Positions 54,366 through 64,000 of a stretch of DNA of 64,000 bases are shown one piece after another. Location of the stretch: NCBI GenBank assembly GCA_037693485.1, contig CM075344.1:96321001-96385000 (forward strand), written 5' to 3'. Every line of letters starts with the position of its first letter. Within the stretch, counting starts at the first letter, position 1. The notes beneath the pieces are model-generated. The model searched no databases. It was not told the DNA's origin and was given only the letters and a program-made list of their open reading frames with translations. The position numbers and the translations under genes are program-made. This DNA comes from Kitagawia praeruptora. Lineage: Eukaryota; Streptophyta; Magnoliopsida; Apiales; Apiaceae.

Positions 54366-55781
54366 TCATTGATTGAGTGAGACTGGGTTCTTCATCAACA
54401 AATTCTTCTATTTCCAAGTATCCTTGATTCTCAAATCTGAAGGGTTGCATTTGACCATCCTCATGTAATCCTGGAAACTTGGTTTCATCAAATGTGACAT
54501 TCACACTTTCTTCAATTGTCTTGTGCTCCATGATATAGACTCTGTAGGCAGTTCTTTCTATCCCATATCCCATGAAAATGCCTTCATATGCTTTAGCATC
54601 AAATTTGCCTTTTCTTTCATGGTTGTCCTTCATTAAGAAACACTTGCTTCCAAAAACATGAAAGTACTTGACAGTTGGTTTCTTTTCTGTCAAAAGATAG
54701 TAAGGAGTATTATCATGAGCCTTGTTGATTAGTGTTCTGTTCTGTGTGTAACAAGCAATATTGATGGCTTCTGCCCCAGAAATATGTTGGTAGTTTAGCA
54801 TTGCTCAACATAGTCCTAGCAGCTTCAATGAGTGTCCCGTTCTTCCTTTCCACAACTCCATTTTGCTGTGGAGTCCTTGCAGCTGAGAATTGTTGAACAA
54901 TTCCTTGATCTTTGCAGAAGTTTCCTAGTGTAGCATTTCTGAACTCAGTTCCATTGTCACTTCTTAGAAATTGAACTTTTGCTCCTGGGGTTCTGTCAAG
55001 TACCCTTATGTGATCAATGATTTCCTGAGCAGCTTCATCTTTTGATTCTAAGAATTTCACCCAAGTGTACCTAGAATAGTCATCTATCATGACCAGTGCA
55101 TATCTTTTTCTGGATAGTGATTGAACATTCACTGGTCCAAACAGATCCATGTGAATCAACTTGAGTGCTTCTGTGTTGGTGTTGATTTGTTTTGATTTAT
55201 GCATTGCTTTTCTTAGTTTTCCCGTTTGACAGTCTTCACACAGTCCTTCTTGACAGAATTCCTGTTAAGGCATTCCTCTCGCCAATTCCTTCTTCATTAG
55301 CATGTTCATTGTTTTGAAGTTGAGATGGGAAAACTTCTTGTGCCAAAGCATGCTATCTCCAACACTTGCTTTGCTGTAGAAGCAAAATATTCTTTCCTCA
55401 TTTGTTGAGTTTAAATCTGCAACAAATAGGCTTCCTTTCCTAACTCCTTTCAGAGATAGGCTTCTATCCTTCTTGTGGTAGATTGTGCATTCCATCATGC
55501 CAAAGTTGACTTTGAATCCCTTGTCGGTGAATTGACTAACACTAAGCAGGTTATGCTTCAAACCTTCCACAAGAGATATTTCTTCAATGACAACATTTTC
55601 GGTTTTTAAACAGCCATATCCCACAGTGTAACCTTTGCTGTTGTCTCCAAAGGTAATTGTTGGGCCAGCCTTCTCAACATATTGTAATAGCAGGGATATA
55701 TCACCAGTCATGTGTTTGGAACATCCACTGTCGATTATCCACATGACCCGTTTGTCTTTCTTTCCCTGCAAAACAGATGGA
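54366..55781 (-). pseudogene. Sirevirus protease and integrase (broken)
   Basis: In the same frame as gag, after a TAA near 55784. The protease motif IDSGCSKHMTGD is near 55735. The integrase finger (LWHKKFSHLNF then CEDCQTGK) is interrupted by a TAA near 55264. The catalytic core has HMDLFGP, SDNGTEF and NGVVERKNGTLIEAARTML. A one-base G insertion near 54785 shifts the frame. The C-terminal part (FGSKCFLMKD, AYEGIFMGYG) continues to 54366, where the Tekay-like insertion cuts it. Confidence 0.9.
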
Positions 55782-55783
55782 GT

Positions 55784-58402
55784 TTAATTTGCATTTGGTA
55801 CCCAAGCCTTGTTGGGTCCTGCAGACTCAGTATCAACAGAAATTTTACCAGAATTTGAGACAATATCATCAGAAGATAGTTGCTTGACTTCTTTCATTAC
55901 CCACTTTGGTTTAGAAAAAGGCTTAGACTTTTTCTTAGTTAGAAAAGCCTTATCACTATCTTTAGTGGATTCAGAAATCTTTGCAGTTTGCATATAAGAA
56001 CATTTCTCAGTAGATGAAATTTGCAGATTAAAGCATGTACTCATGGCAGTAACTTTGCATGGCATACAGTCAATGTTGTTACAGACAACCATTGTTCTTT
56101 GCATAATGGGGATTCTATGTAAGTTCCCTTTCAACTCGGTTGCATTAGGTATGCTACTAGTTGATTTCTTACAAACATAAGTTAAATGTTGTGAGGAGCC
56201 ACAGTTATTACAAAGTTTCCTGGGTGCTTGCTTAACATATGCATAATTATTCTTTTTATCAATGCCTAGCTTGCCATTTCTGTTCTTAGGCTTGGAGACG
56301 ATTGGTTTGACAGTATGTTCAGAAGGTACTGTCGAGCTACCTTTGACAGCACCTTTTGTACTTATTGTCTTGACAGTAGATTTGAAAGTTAATGTCTTGG
56401 GTGCCTTCTTGACAGTATCTTTTAAAGTTACTGTCTCATTCTTTGTGACAGTATCTTTTGAACATCTGGTCGGGCTGCTTGGTAAAGTTACTATCATGGG
56501 AAATTTGACAGAATCTTTTTCTTTCTTAGATATACTGTCATCCCTCTCATCTTCATCATAGAGTTCTTGATTAATAATTAGGGAAGTTTCATCAAACTCA
56601 AACTCTGTACTTTTGAAAATTGGATTGCTCACATTATTGAGGATGTGAGGTCTGACAGTACTGTCTTCATTACTGTTCTGTAAAACAACCTCTTTACCAG
56701 GTCTCCTACTATAATAATAGCATATGCCTGTTTTCTTGCTTTCAGTATGTTTCTCATGATATTCTTGAATTATTTTAGAGGAATTTCTAAATGCCTTAAG
56801 CTTAAATTCATTTTCAGAAATTTCTTTTCTTAGATATTCCTCTATCTCTTTAGCACAGATTAAATCATTTTTTAATCTTCCGTTTTCTTGAGCTAAAGAA
56901 TCAATAGAACTGGTCTTAAGCAACAACACATCATTGTTGGATCTGAGTACTTCATTTTCTTTAGTTAATCTAGAAATTTCTTCATTTGCAGCAGATAAAC
57001 TAGTGTGAATATTAAACATTTCAGTACTCATTTCCTCAATAGTTTGCTTATAGTCATTTAAAGACATATCTAGTAAAACTAGAGATGGTACCTGACTTGA
57101 CGAGATTGATGCTTCTTCATCCTCTCTAGCCATCAAGGCTAGATTCACAAATTCCTCTTCTTCTTCATCATCAGATTCATCCCAGCATTTTCCTTCAGCC
57201 ACATAGGCTTTTCCTTGTCCTTTCTTAAATTGACTTCCAGTTCCTCTCTCCATTCTTTGTATTTGTTTTGGTCTTTTGCATTCAGTAGCAAAGTGACCAA
57301 GTTCATTGCAGTTGTAGCATCTAAACTTTGATCTATCCACCATTCCTGTTTTGTATCCTCCCTTGGTGCCAGTAGCAGGTTTTGATGAGCTTCCTTGGTT
57401 ATATTTTGGAAATTAACCTTGAGGCTTATATGGCTTGTTCCTCCTGAACCTTATATTCTTGAATTTCCTTGCCATAAAAGCCATCGTTGGATTATCCATT
57501 TTCTCCATTTCTTCTAGTGTGTAGAATTCTTCATCTTCAACATCTTCTAGTTGAAGAACAACCTTTTCTTCATCCTCAACCAACTCTTCAATTTTCACAG
57601 ATGAAAATTGAGGCTGTTGAGCACTTTGTATTTGCTCACTTGCTTGAAAGTATGATGGTCCTTGAGCAACTAGAGCACCAGCCATGTTTTCCATCAATCC
57701 CTTGGATCCACTTTGTATGGCTCTCTTTTGATAGTATTCTAGTTCATACGATTTTAGAACTCCATACAATGTTTCAAGGGAGACAGTGTTTAGATCTCTT
57801 CCTTCTCTAATGGCTGTAACTCTATGCTCGAGGTGTTCTGGAAGAGTTAGCAGAAACTTGATATTGACCTCCTTCCTTTCATAAAACTTTCCATGAATCT
57901 GGAGCTCAGCTATCAGTTTGCTAAACCTTTCAAACATGTGAGTTAGCTCTTCTCCATGTTTGGCCATAAACGCTTCATACTGTGACACCAGTATTTGCTT
58001 TTGATTTTCTCTAACTTCTTCACTTCCTTCACACAGCAGCTCTATCTTGTTCCACATATCCCTGGCAGAATTGCATACTATTATATTTTTACTCATGGCT
58101 TTGTCCAGGGTAAGTGCATCTAGCAGAATGAGCTGTAGGTGATCATCCAGGGCTACCTTCTCCCTTTCTGAGTCATTGTACTCAGTAGGCTTCTTAGCAA
58201 CCCAATGTGATGGGATTACTACATCATTAACCGTAGAAGCTAGAACTTCCTTTTGAGGAACGAAGGGGCCATTTTCCAGGATAGCTGGAAATAGTGGATT
58301 CTGAGCTTTGATAAATAACATGATCTTCTTTTTCCATATGTTGTAGTTTTCTTTATCAAAAGCTGGAATCTTGATATTACTTGACCTTTGAATACTTGCC
58401 AT
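55784..58402 (-). pseudogene. Sirevirus Gag with coiled coil and zinc knuckles
   Basis: The likely start is MASIQRSSNIKIPAFDKENY at 58402, 32 bases inside the primer site; the frame is open further upstream but without reason. The UBN2-type gag domain follows (YNIWKKKIMLFIKAQNP). An in-frame TAA at 57413-57415 is followed in the same frame by the zinc knuckle CYNCNELGHFATEC (near 57320), a long heptad-rich segment (about 57050-56800), a stretch with repeated KDTVK-like units (56300-56545) and a second finger CNNCGSSQHLTYVC (near 56190). It ends at TAA 55784, in frame with the protease. The extended coiled-coil Gag is a Sirevirus trait. Confidence 0.88.
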
Positions 58403-58433
58403 TTGGATCTCAGATATGTGTATTAATCTGAAA

Positions 58434-58445
58434 GCTCTGATACCA
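58434..58445 (-). promoter_or_regulatory. Primer binding site (initiator-Met tRNA type)
   Basis: On the minus strand TGGTATCAGAGC, two bases inside the 5' LTR end at 58448. Confidence 0.92.
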
Positions 58446-58447
58446 GT

Positions 58448-59529
58448 TGTTGGCCCCGAAATGTATTGCAGAAGGGGGGTTGAATGCAATACTAATAAAT
58501 TTCAAAAACTATTTCAACAACATAAATAGAAATTGTAATTTACTAGTAGAAGAAATGCATTTACAAGTTATATCTTGCACAATGTTTCACAAAATAAATG
58601 TTTTATTTATTTTGCAAAGTTTTGCTACAACCTTGAGAACAAAGTAATTCTCAAGCTTCGGTTTCTCTAGAGATTACAGTAATAGAGATACTCTTAATTG
58701 TGTGATAGAGTGTTCCCTTTTATAGAGTGATAGTTGGATCTTTTTCTACTATACTATCTCTATCAACATGGGTTGTTGAGTTGCTGTCATATTCCTTTTG
58801 CAGCTCATTACACGTTTTATTCCCATGTGATTATCTAATAATTACATACAAAGTAACTTTAGATACTTTCCACATTTGAGCCACCCAGATCTAGCAGTTA
58901 TCAAATTTATCTTGCTCTAGACATTACAGGTTGCTCCATGTGATCTCTCGAGCTTCTGTTATAGACTTTCAAGCTTGCTGTAAAGTTTGAATGTTGCAGC
59001 ACGCCTGCTTCTTTTGAACATGTACTCTGTCGCTTAATTTGACTTAGAAAATTCCTAAATCAAGTTGATTCTGTATGACAGTATGTTTGCCGCAAAGTTT
59101 GCTATCAAAGAATTGTGCTTTGGTTGACAGTATGAATTCCCCACAGAGGTTGCTGTCGAAAATTCTAAACTTGCTGTCACAAACTATATGTGAAAGTTGC
59201 TGTCATCAGAATTTCCGCCAATGTTGCTGTCAAGATAAAACTTGCTGTCGACTCAATGAAACTTGCTGTCGACCTAGGCAACATGCTGTTTCCTTGTAAC
59301 CTTACTGTCAATGCTTGACAGTAACTTTTATTCCTGCTGTCGAACTTATGTATTTCTTGAGGCTTGAACATAATCGAACTTCTTCCAAGAATTACAATTA
59401 TAACATGACAGTACATATTTAATTACAAGAAAAACATTTCTGGCTACGACAGTATGTTCTACTTAGTTAAACTAAGTATACCAATGAACTTAGTTAAGTT
59501 GTCTAATCTATCATCCATAAATCCTAAAA
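58448..59529 (-). repeat. 5' LTR of the Sirevirus-like element
   Basis: 1082 bp, matching 28821-29903. The outer terminus has mutated (AAATCCTAAAA in place of AAATCCCAACA on the plus strand), but the target duplication GAAAC follows at 59530-59534. Confidence 0.9.
58715..58724 (-). promoter_or_regulatory. Candidate TATA box in the Sirevirus 5' LTR
   Basis: TATAAAAGGG on the minus strand, also conserved in the 3' LTR at 29087-29096. A good match to a plant TATA box; activity is inferred. Confidence 0.5.
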
Positions 59530-59999
59530 GAAACTGCTTAGTTCTTTAAAAAAAAGGTAACATGTTTAACCTGAAAAATTAGATTGATTAGTAAAGTAAA
59601 AATTTTAGTTAAATAAAATATAAAAGAAGATTTTTAAAAGGTAACCCGTGATATAATTGGAAAAAAGATATTTTAGTTAGAGAAAAGAGAAAAAATAATT
59701 TGAATGAAAAAATTAATTAATTAGTTAATAGTAATTATAATATGCTTTTTAGTTAGATAAAATATAAAAGATATTATATTTTACCTGAAAAAGGAAACTG
59801 CTTAGCTATTAAAAAGAAAAGAAATGGTAACATGTTTAACCTGAAAAAAGAAATTGATTAGTAAAGCAAAAATTTTAGTTAGATAAAATATATAAAAACA
59901 AATTATCTGTAATGTAATTTAATAAGGATAAATAAGTAAAATTAATAGGTACCGACCAAACAAACTTTTAATGTTTCGGCTTTTATATAATAGTATAGA

Positions 60000-60280
60000 T
60001 TTTCCAAAATTATCCCTACATTTATTGTATCTTTAATTTGACTTTTTTCAAATTTAATACTATTCTCATTTTTCAATGCATTAATTAAGGGTATTAGTTG
60101 GAAAATTTTATTCAACTACCTTTCTCTTAATAACATTAAATTAAGTTGAACAATTCTTCAACTTTAATTCTCTTTGTCTGTGGCATCGTTCTTTTTTAAA
60201 TTAATTGCACAGGTTAAAGAATGTGATGTTACACTTGTAATATAACTTTTGACACGTCTCACTTACTCAGTTTCATACAG
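60000..60280. other. AT-rich intergenic DNA
   Basis: I see no gene, repeat unit or TE terminus here beyond the edge of Helitron B. Confidence 0.5.
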
Positions 60281-60283
60281 TAA

Positions 60284-60647
60284 GAGCAAGTCCAATAGAT
60301 CCCTTATATGGGCTCCTAACTCAAATTATAAGGGATTGTGTCAAAAATAGTGCTCCAATAGGCTCTTAATTTTTCCTTAAAAAGTTAAGAGCATCATGTC
60401 ACCCCTTATCTTTAAGGGCTCCCTTATATTATATTTACCAATAAAATATTAGTTTCCCTCTTTTTTCCAATTGTTTCCCTCCCTTTCAAATACATGGTGG
60501 AGTTTAAATTTAGTATTTAATAATAATAAGGATCTATTATAAGGAAGATTGTTGGAGTATATATACAATACAATGCCCTAACTTCTTAGGAGTTGAATAT
60601 TTTATAATATTTATAAGGGATATGCTAGGACACTATTGGACTTGCTC
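60284..60647. mobile_element. Tourist-like MITE (PIF/Harbinger type)
   Basis: Terminal inverted repeats GAGCAAGTCCAATAG (60284) and CTATTGGACTTGCTC (ending 60647) are flanked by the 3-bp duplication TAA (60281-60283 and 60648-60650). It is 364 bp with no coding sequence. A TAA target with short inverted repeats is typical of Tourist MITEs. Confidence 0.85.
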
Positions 60648-60650
60648 TAA

Positions 60651-61402
60651 CATTATTGACATTTTACGTTCCTTTGTAAGTTTCGGTTAGTTTGAGGAAT
60701 TTTGAACAAGTCCAATAATATCTTAATAAATTATTTATAAATATTATATAATAATGAATCTTAATAATTTAGAAATTTAATTTTACATGTTAATTCTAAT
60801 AATATTTCCTATACTCATTTCTTATTATCATTATAATAATAAATTTAAAAATAGAAAAAAAAGTGAAAAAAAAAAAAAGAAAAAAGGAGGAAAATAATTT
60901 TTTATCATGAAAATGAAATAGATAATGGCTAGTGATTACCTAAAATAAATAATGAGATGAATGTTCTAATATTTTGAATAATCACTAACACATTCTTGGA
61001 GCACTCTTTTATAATGCATTACCTAAATTTTGAATTAGGATATCTTTTAAGTAAGCAGTGTACTCTTAAATAAATCCCAAAATGTTTAGTAATAAGTTCG
61101 TTTGAAGTCGAATTAAATCCATAGATTCAATTAGGAATATTATCGAAATTAAATTTGAACAGAATATATGTTTGGTAATATTATTGTTCAGGTGGTTAAA
61201 AAGGATTGATTAGGTTTGAGTTTGATTAAAAAAAAATTAATTTGAGTTTGTTTGGGGTAGCTTAAAACTAGCTCAATCCACTTTTTTTTTTTTTGAAAGG
61301 TAGCTCAATCCACTTAATTGCTAGTTGATGTGTTTGTGATTAAGAGCAGTGTCCTACTGTCTTGTAGGCAAGTTTTGTCTTGTTTTATAACAAGGTTTAG
61401 TC
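60651..61402. other. AT-rich intergenic DNA
   Basis: No gene seen. It has an A-rich run near 60855-60885. A poly-T stretch at 61284-61300 is flanked by a 15-bp direct repeat TAGCTCAATCCACTT (61269-61283 and 61301-61315), which looks like the target duplication of a tiny truncated retroposon on the minus strand. Confidence 0.55.
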
Positions 61403-61405
61403 TAA

Positions 61406-62558
61406 GGGGTTGTTTGATAAAACTGAATGAAAAATACTGAATTATTAATTTAACTGAATGAACTGAATGAATTCAATTATCTGAATGAAAAAATTGCTGA
61501 TTGAAAAAATTGTTTGATAATATTTCTTGTAAAAATATCTGAATGACTTTTAAATTACTTTTTATACTTTTTTAAGTACAAAATTTGTGATTAGGTAGGG
61601 CAAACTACACATGTTTCGGACCATATGTAATCTAAATTCCTTGATACCTATAAAGGTTATATAAACTTTATCGATAGTTCTGCACCACCATTATCTTTAC
61701 ATAACGAATGGATGATTTCTTCGAAAAAGATCTTACAAATACTTGCATTGGTTCGAGCACCACTATCCTTAAAGGGGGTAAATCCCTCTTCCAACAATTA
61801 AATGAAATTAAATATTGGAGAGAAATCGAACCCTTAAACTTGTGTAACACAAGACAAGATCATGCCACATGAATTAGAGGTCATTGACATTACTTTCGAT
61901 CCTTATAATTTTTTATTTCATAGTGATAATTTTATACACTACATATCAAAATAATAATCGAATTTTGTAAAAATATTTGCATAACTTTAAAGTTACCTTT
62001 TATCCTTATAATTATTTATTTTATAATGATAATTTCATAAATCTATATATTAAAATAATAATCGAACTTAATATTTTTGGTAATACTTTGTCTTGACATG
62101 TTGATAAAATTAATTATATTATATTTTTAAAAATTAAAATATTGAATAAAAAAAGTGAAGTGTGATAATTTTTTATTTAAATTTCTTATATATTAAATTA
62201 AAAAACATGATCGGTAATATATAATTTAATATTTAATTAAAATAAATAAAAAATTTAATACTAGTTTAATGTAAATTATTACTAATTAAAATTGTATAAT
62301 TAGAAGAACATGATGTAATTACAAATGATTACATTACAATGATCCCATTGACAAAAACAAGTGACTGACGGAGGATAATAATAAAAAAGCATTCGTTAAG
62401 ATTTGGTACTTAATCACTAAGTGAGAACTCCATCACTTACCGAAAAAGTCTGGTTTAGTTTCATTCAACATGTTTGAAAATAATTGTTAAGATAAATATG
62501 CTGACCGAACAAGAGCTTCAGGCTATTAAGAAGCTATTCAGGGTTATCAAACACCCCC
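61406..62558. mobile_element. Harbinger-type non-autonomous element
   Basis: Left end GGGGTTGTTTGATAA and right end TTATCAAACACCCCC are imperfect inverted repeats, each followed inward by a related CTGAAT segment. The flanks are TAA at 61403-61405 and 62559-62561. It is about 1.15 kb. No transposase frame is visible; the only ORFs are short. The superfamily is inferred from the TAA duplication. Confidence 0.65.
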
Positions 62559-62623
62559 TAAGTCTGTGTTACAAATAGCACGTCAGTTAGTACAAGTTAG
62601 TTCAAGCTTTGGTGGATACGAAT

Positions 62624-63771
62624 ATGGCAAGCAATCTAGAGGAGATGTATGCTATTATGATACTAGAAGATGAGGATGAAGAGGGAGTAATCGTTGCAAA
62701 TGAAGAACTACCGGTGAAAGAACAATCCTTTGTGTTAATTGATCATTTTTTAACTGAGAAGAACGTCAATTTCAATGCAATGCAGAACGTGATGGCATCC
62801 TTATGGCAACCGAAAGAAGGTATGGAAGTTCATGATTTGGGAGAGAATCATTTCTCGTTTATTTTCTTTCATAAGTTAGATCTGCAGAAGGTTATTGAAG
62901 GCGAGCCCTGGACGTTTGAACAAAGTTTGCTGCTATATCACATATTAGAGGAAAATGAAAATCCACTTACAGTGCCTTTAAACAATATGGATATATGGAT
63001 GCAAGTTTATGATGTGCCAAAGGGTTTAATCTCAGAGAAGCTGCTGCAAAACATTGGAGATTTTGTAGGTAAGTTTATTAAGTCTGATCGTAATAATTTT
63101 AATGGAGTTTAGAAGATGTTTATGCGTATTCGAGTTACGTTAAATGTGGAGAAACCTATTAAGAGGAGAATGAAGCTTAAACGGGAAGGGGAGAATGGAC
63201 CTGGGTGAATTTCAAGTATGAACGACTAAGCCTCTTCTGTTTTGTGTGTGGAGTTATGGGGCATTCAGAGAGAGATTGCTCAGTGGTGTATGCTCATCCG
63301 GATAAAGTCATAGAGAAGGCATATGGCACATGGCTCAGAGCTCCGAAAAAAGGAGGAAAATAACAAAATCTAGGTGCTAAGTGGCTGAGAAACATGACGT
63401 CGCCGATGGGTAATAAGGATAGGTGGAAACCGGAATGAACCAGCATGCAGGCTGAGAACAGGGTGGTTGCGAGATTTATAGAGATAGATGGAAGGGTTAG
63501 CGAAAATTATGGGGATAATGGGGGGATTTGCTTGGCTAACAGAAAATTAGATGAGCAGAAAAATAGCACGTTAAATCAGGAGCAGGATGTTGCGAGGGAA
63601 AATGAATTTGAAAATGATAGGATAATGTTAGACGCTAAAAGAAAAAGAGTGGATAGTGGGAAACAAATATTAGTGAATTGGCTGGAAATTACAACGGACT
63701 CAACATCTTTAGTTTGGCCAAAAAACGTGCAAGAGGCGGGTCCTGGGGTCCAGGCCCGCCTTCAACAATGA
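62624..63771 (+). pseudogene. LINE ORF1 (DUF4283 and zinc knuckle), broken
   Basis: Starts MASNLEEMYAIMILEDEDEE. A DUF4283-type domain follows (MASLWQPKEGMEVHDLGENH, GEPWTFEQSLLLYHIL, WMQVYDVPKGLISEKLLQNI), then a TAG at 63110 where Trp is expected. The frame continues with MFMRIRVTLNVEKPIKRRMKL, then shifts near 63190 to the zinc knuckle CFVCGVMGHSERDC (about 63238-63280), then a low-complexity tail. The final open frame, 63445-63771, ends in TGA overlapping the ORF2 ATG. Plant L1 ORF1 proteins bind RNA and have this domain order. Confidence 0.85.
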
Positions 63772-64000
63772 GTCTTCTAGCGTGGAATTGCCGTGGGCTG
63801 GGTAATCCACGGGTAGTTCGGTTTTTAAAAGAAATTACCCAACAACTTAAACCTAGTACTATTTTCCTTTCTGAAACATTATCAAAGTTAAAAAAAAAAT
63901 AGAAGAATCTGTAAGAGTTTGCATTTTGCTGGATGGTGGGGAATAGAAGCTCAGGGACATAGTGGTGGTTTGGCTTTGTTATGGAGGAATGAGGGAGGTT
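63768..64000 (+). pseudogene. LINE ORF2 N-terminus (APE-type endonuclease), partial
   Basis: Starts MSLLAWNCRGLGNPRVVRFL, the hallmark N-terminus of plant L1 endonucleases, with FLSETL following. A frameshift in an A-run near 63890-63901 moves the frame; it continues as HFAGWWGIEAQGHSGGLALL to the window end. RT lies outside. Confidence 0.88.

Larger units (their letters stand above)
28821..59529 (-). mobile_element. Sirevirus-like Ty1/copia retrotransposon, nested and decayed
   Basis: LTRs at 58448-59529 (5') and 28821-29903 (3') face the minus strand. The target duplication GAAAC is at 28816-28820 and 59530-59534. Gag with coiled coil and zinc knuckles, protease, integrase, RT, RNase H and a long extra 3' ORF follow in Sirevirus (SIRE1/Maximus-like) order. 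It is interrupted by an Athila-related element (36317-42696) and a Tekay-like element (44255-54365). Without them it is about 14.2 kb, large for its group. By eye the LTRs differ at about 17 positions. Several stops and frameshifts break every ORF. Confidence 0.9.
27720..59999 (-). mobile_element. Non-autonomous Helitron B, split by the Sirevirus-like element
   Basis: The left end at 27720 is CTAG followed by CTTAAAATCCGTGCGATGCAC, a degraded minus-strand Helitron 3' hairpin and end with A before it. The right end, GTTTCGGCTTTTATATAATAGTATAGA, closes at 59999 with T after it, the same terminus as Helitron A. The own sequence is 27720-28820 plus 59535-59999, about 1.6 kb, with the same internal GTGATATAATTGGAAAA motifs. 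The 30.7 kb between is the later copia insertion and its nested elements. Confidence 0.75.
62562..64000 (+). mobile_element. L1-type LINE, 5' part, degenerate and cut by the window end
   Basis: ORF1 (from 62624) is followed by the start of ORF2 (63768), whose endonuclease and RT would lie beyond the window. Breaks in both ORFs show it is a dead copy. The exact 5' end is not visible; the start given is the first base after the Harbinger-type element's target duplication. Confidence 0.8.

Noticed and set aside
58403..58489. Earlier start for Sirevirus gag
   Set aside because: The upstream frame runs through the primer binding site and into the LTR; the first sensible ATG is at 58402.
61668..61850. 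60-codon ORF inside the Harbinger-type element
   Set aside because: Short, without transposase motifs; no support.

Overview
The window looks like nuclear DNA from a flowering plant, most likely a eudicot with a large, repeat-rich genome. The evidence is a dense nest of plant-type retroelements: Ty1/copia Tork-like and Sirevirus-like, Ty3/gypsy Athila-like and Tekay/Del-like, a TRIM, Helitrons, Stowaway and Tourist/Harbinger-type MITEs and an L1-type LINE. It is strongly AT-rich. I see no ordinary host gene, no rRNA or tRNA gene, and no bacterial or organellar gene. The species cannot be named from the sequence.

Left block (1-23.8 kb). A Stowaway-type MITE, cut by the window start, is followed by a short tandem and inverted repeat array. 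A Tork-like copia element (956-23751, TSD CCAAA) sits inside that array, and the array resumes directly after it. The copia element carries two younger insertions. One is a nearly pristine Athila-type gypsy element (2912-14986, TSD TATAT) with one open gag-pol frame of 1804 codons and an extra ORF after pol. The other is a 2.1-kb chimera of two LTR elements (17061-19148, TSD AAGGC) inside the copia gag.

Middle block (23.8-28.8 kb). A hairpin and an AT-rich tandem array with alternating spacings are followed by two minus-strand Helitron-like elements. Helitron A (25107-26809) splits one unit of the tandem array exactly between A and T.

Right block (28.8-60.0 kb). Helitron B (27720-59999) is split by a 30.7-kb minus-strand Sirevirus-like copia element (28821-59529, TSD GAAAC) with decayed gag, pol and a long extra 3' ORF. 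That element was itself invaded twice. A non-autonomous Athila-related element (36317-42696, TSD TATTT) lacks gag-pol and encodes an Asn/Tyr-rich acidic protein. A Tekay/Del-like element (44255-54365, TSD TCATT) keeps gag but has lost nearly all of pol.

Right end (60-64 kb). A Tourist-like MITE, a 1.15-kb Harbinger-type element, and the 5' part of a degenerate L1-type LINE whose ORF1 and ORF2 overlap as ATGA.

How the parts may work together: the autonomous Athila could supply proteins to the non-autonomous relative. Both share the LTR end, the tRNA-Asp primer site, a polypurine-tract block, and a three-hairpin motif just after the main ORF that shows a compensatory base change. The Sirevirus carries a short motif (TGACAGYAAC-like) repeated in its LTRs, its 3' non-coding region and its gag and 3' ORF coding sequences. 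These are the two most promising undescribed signals in the window.
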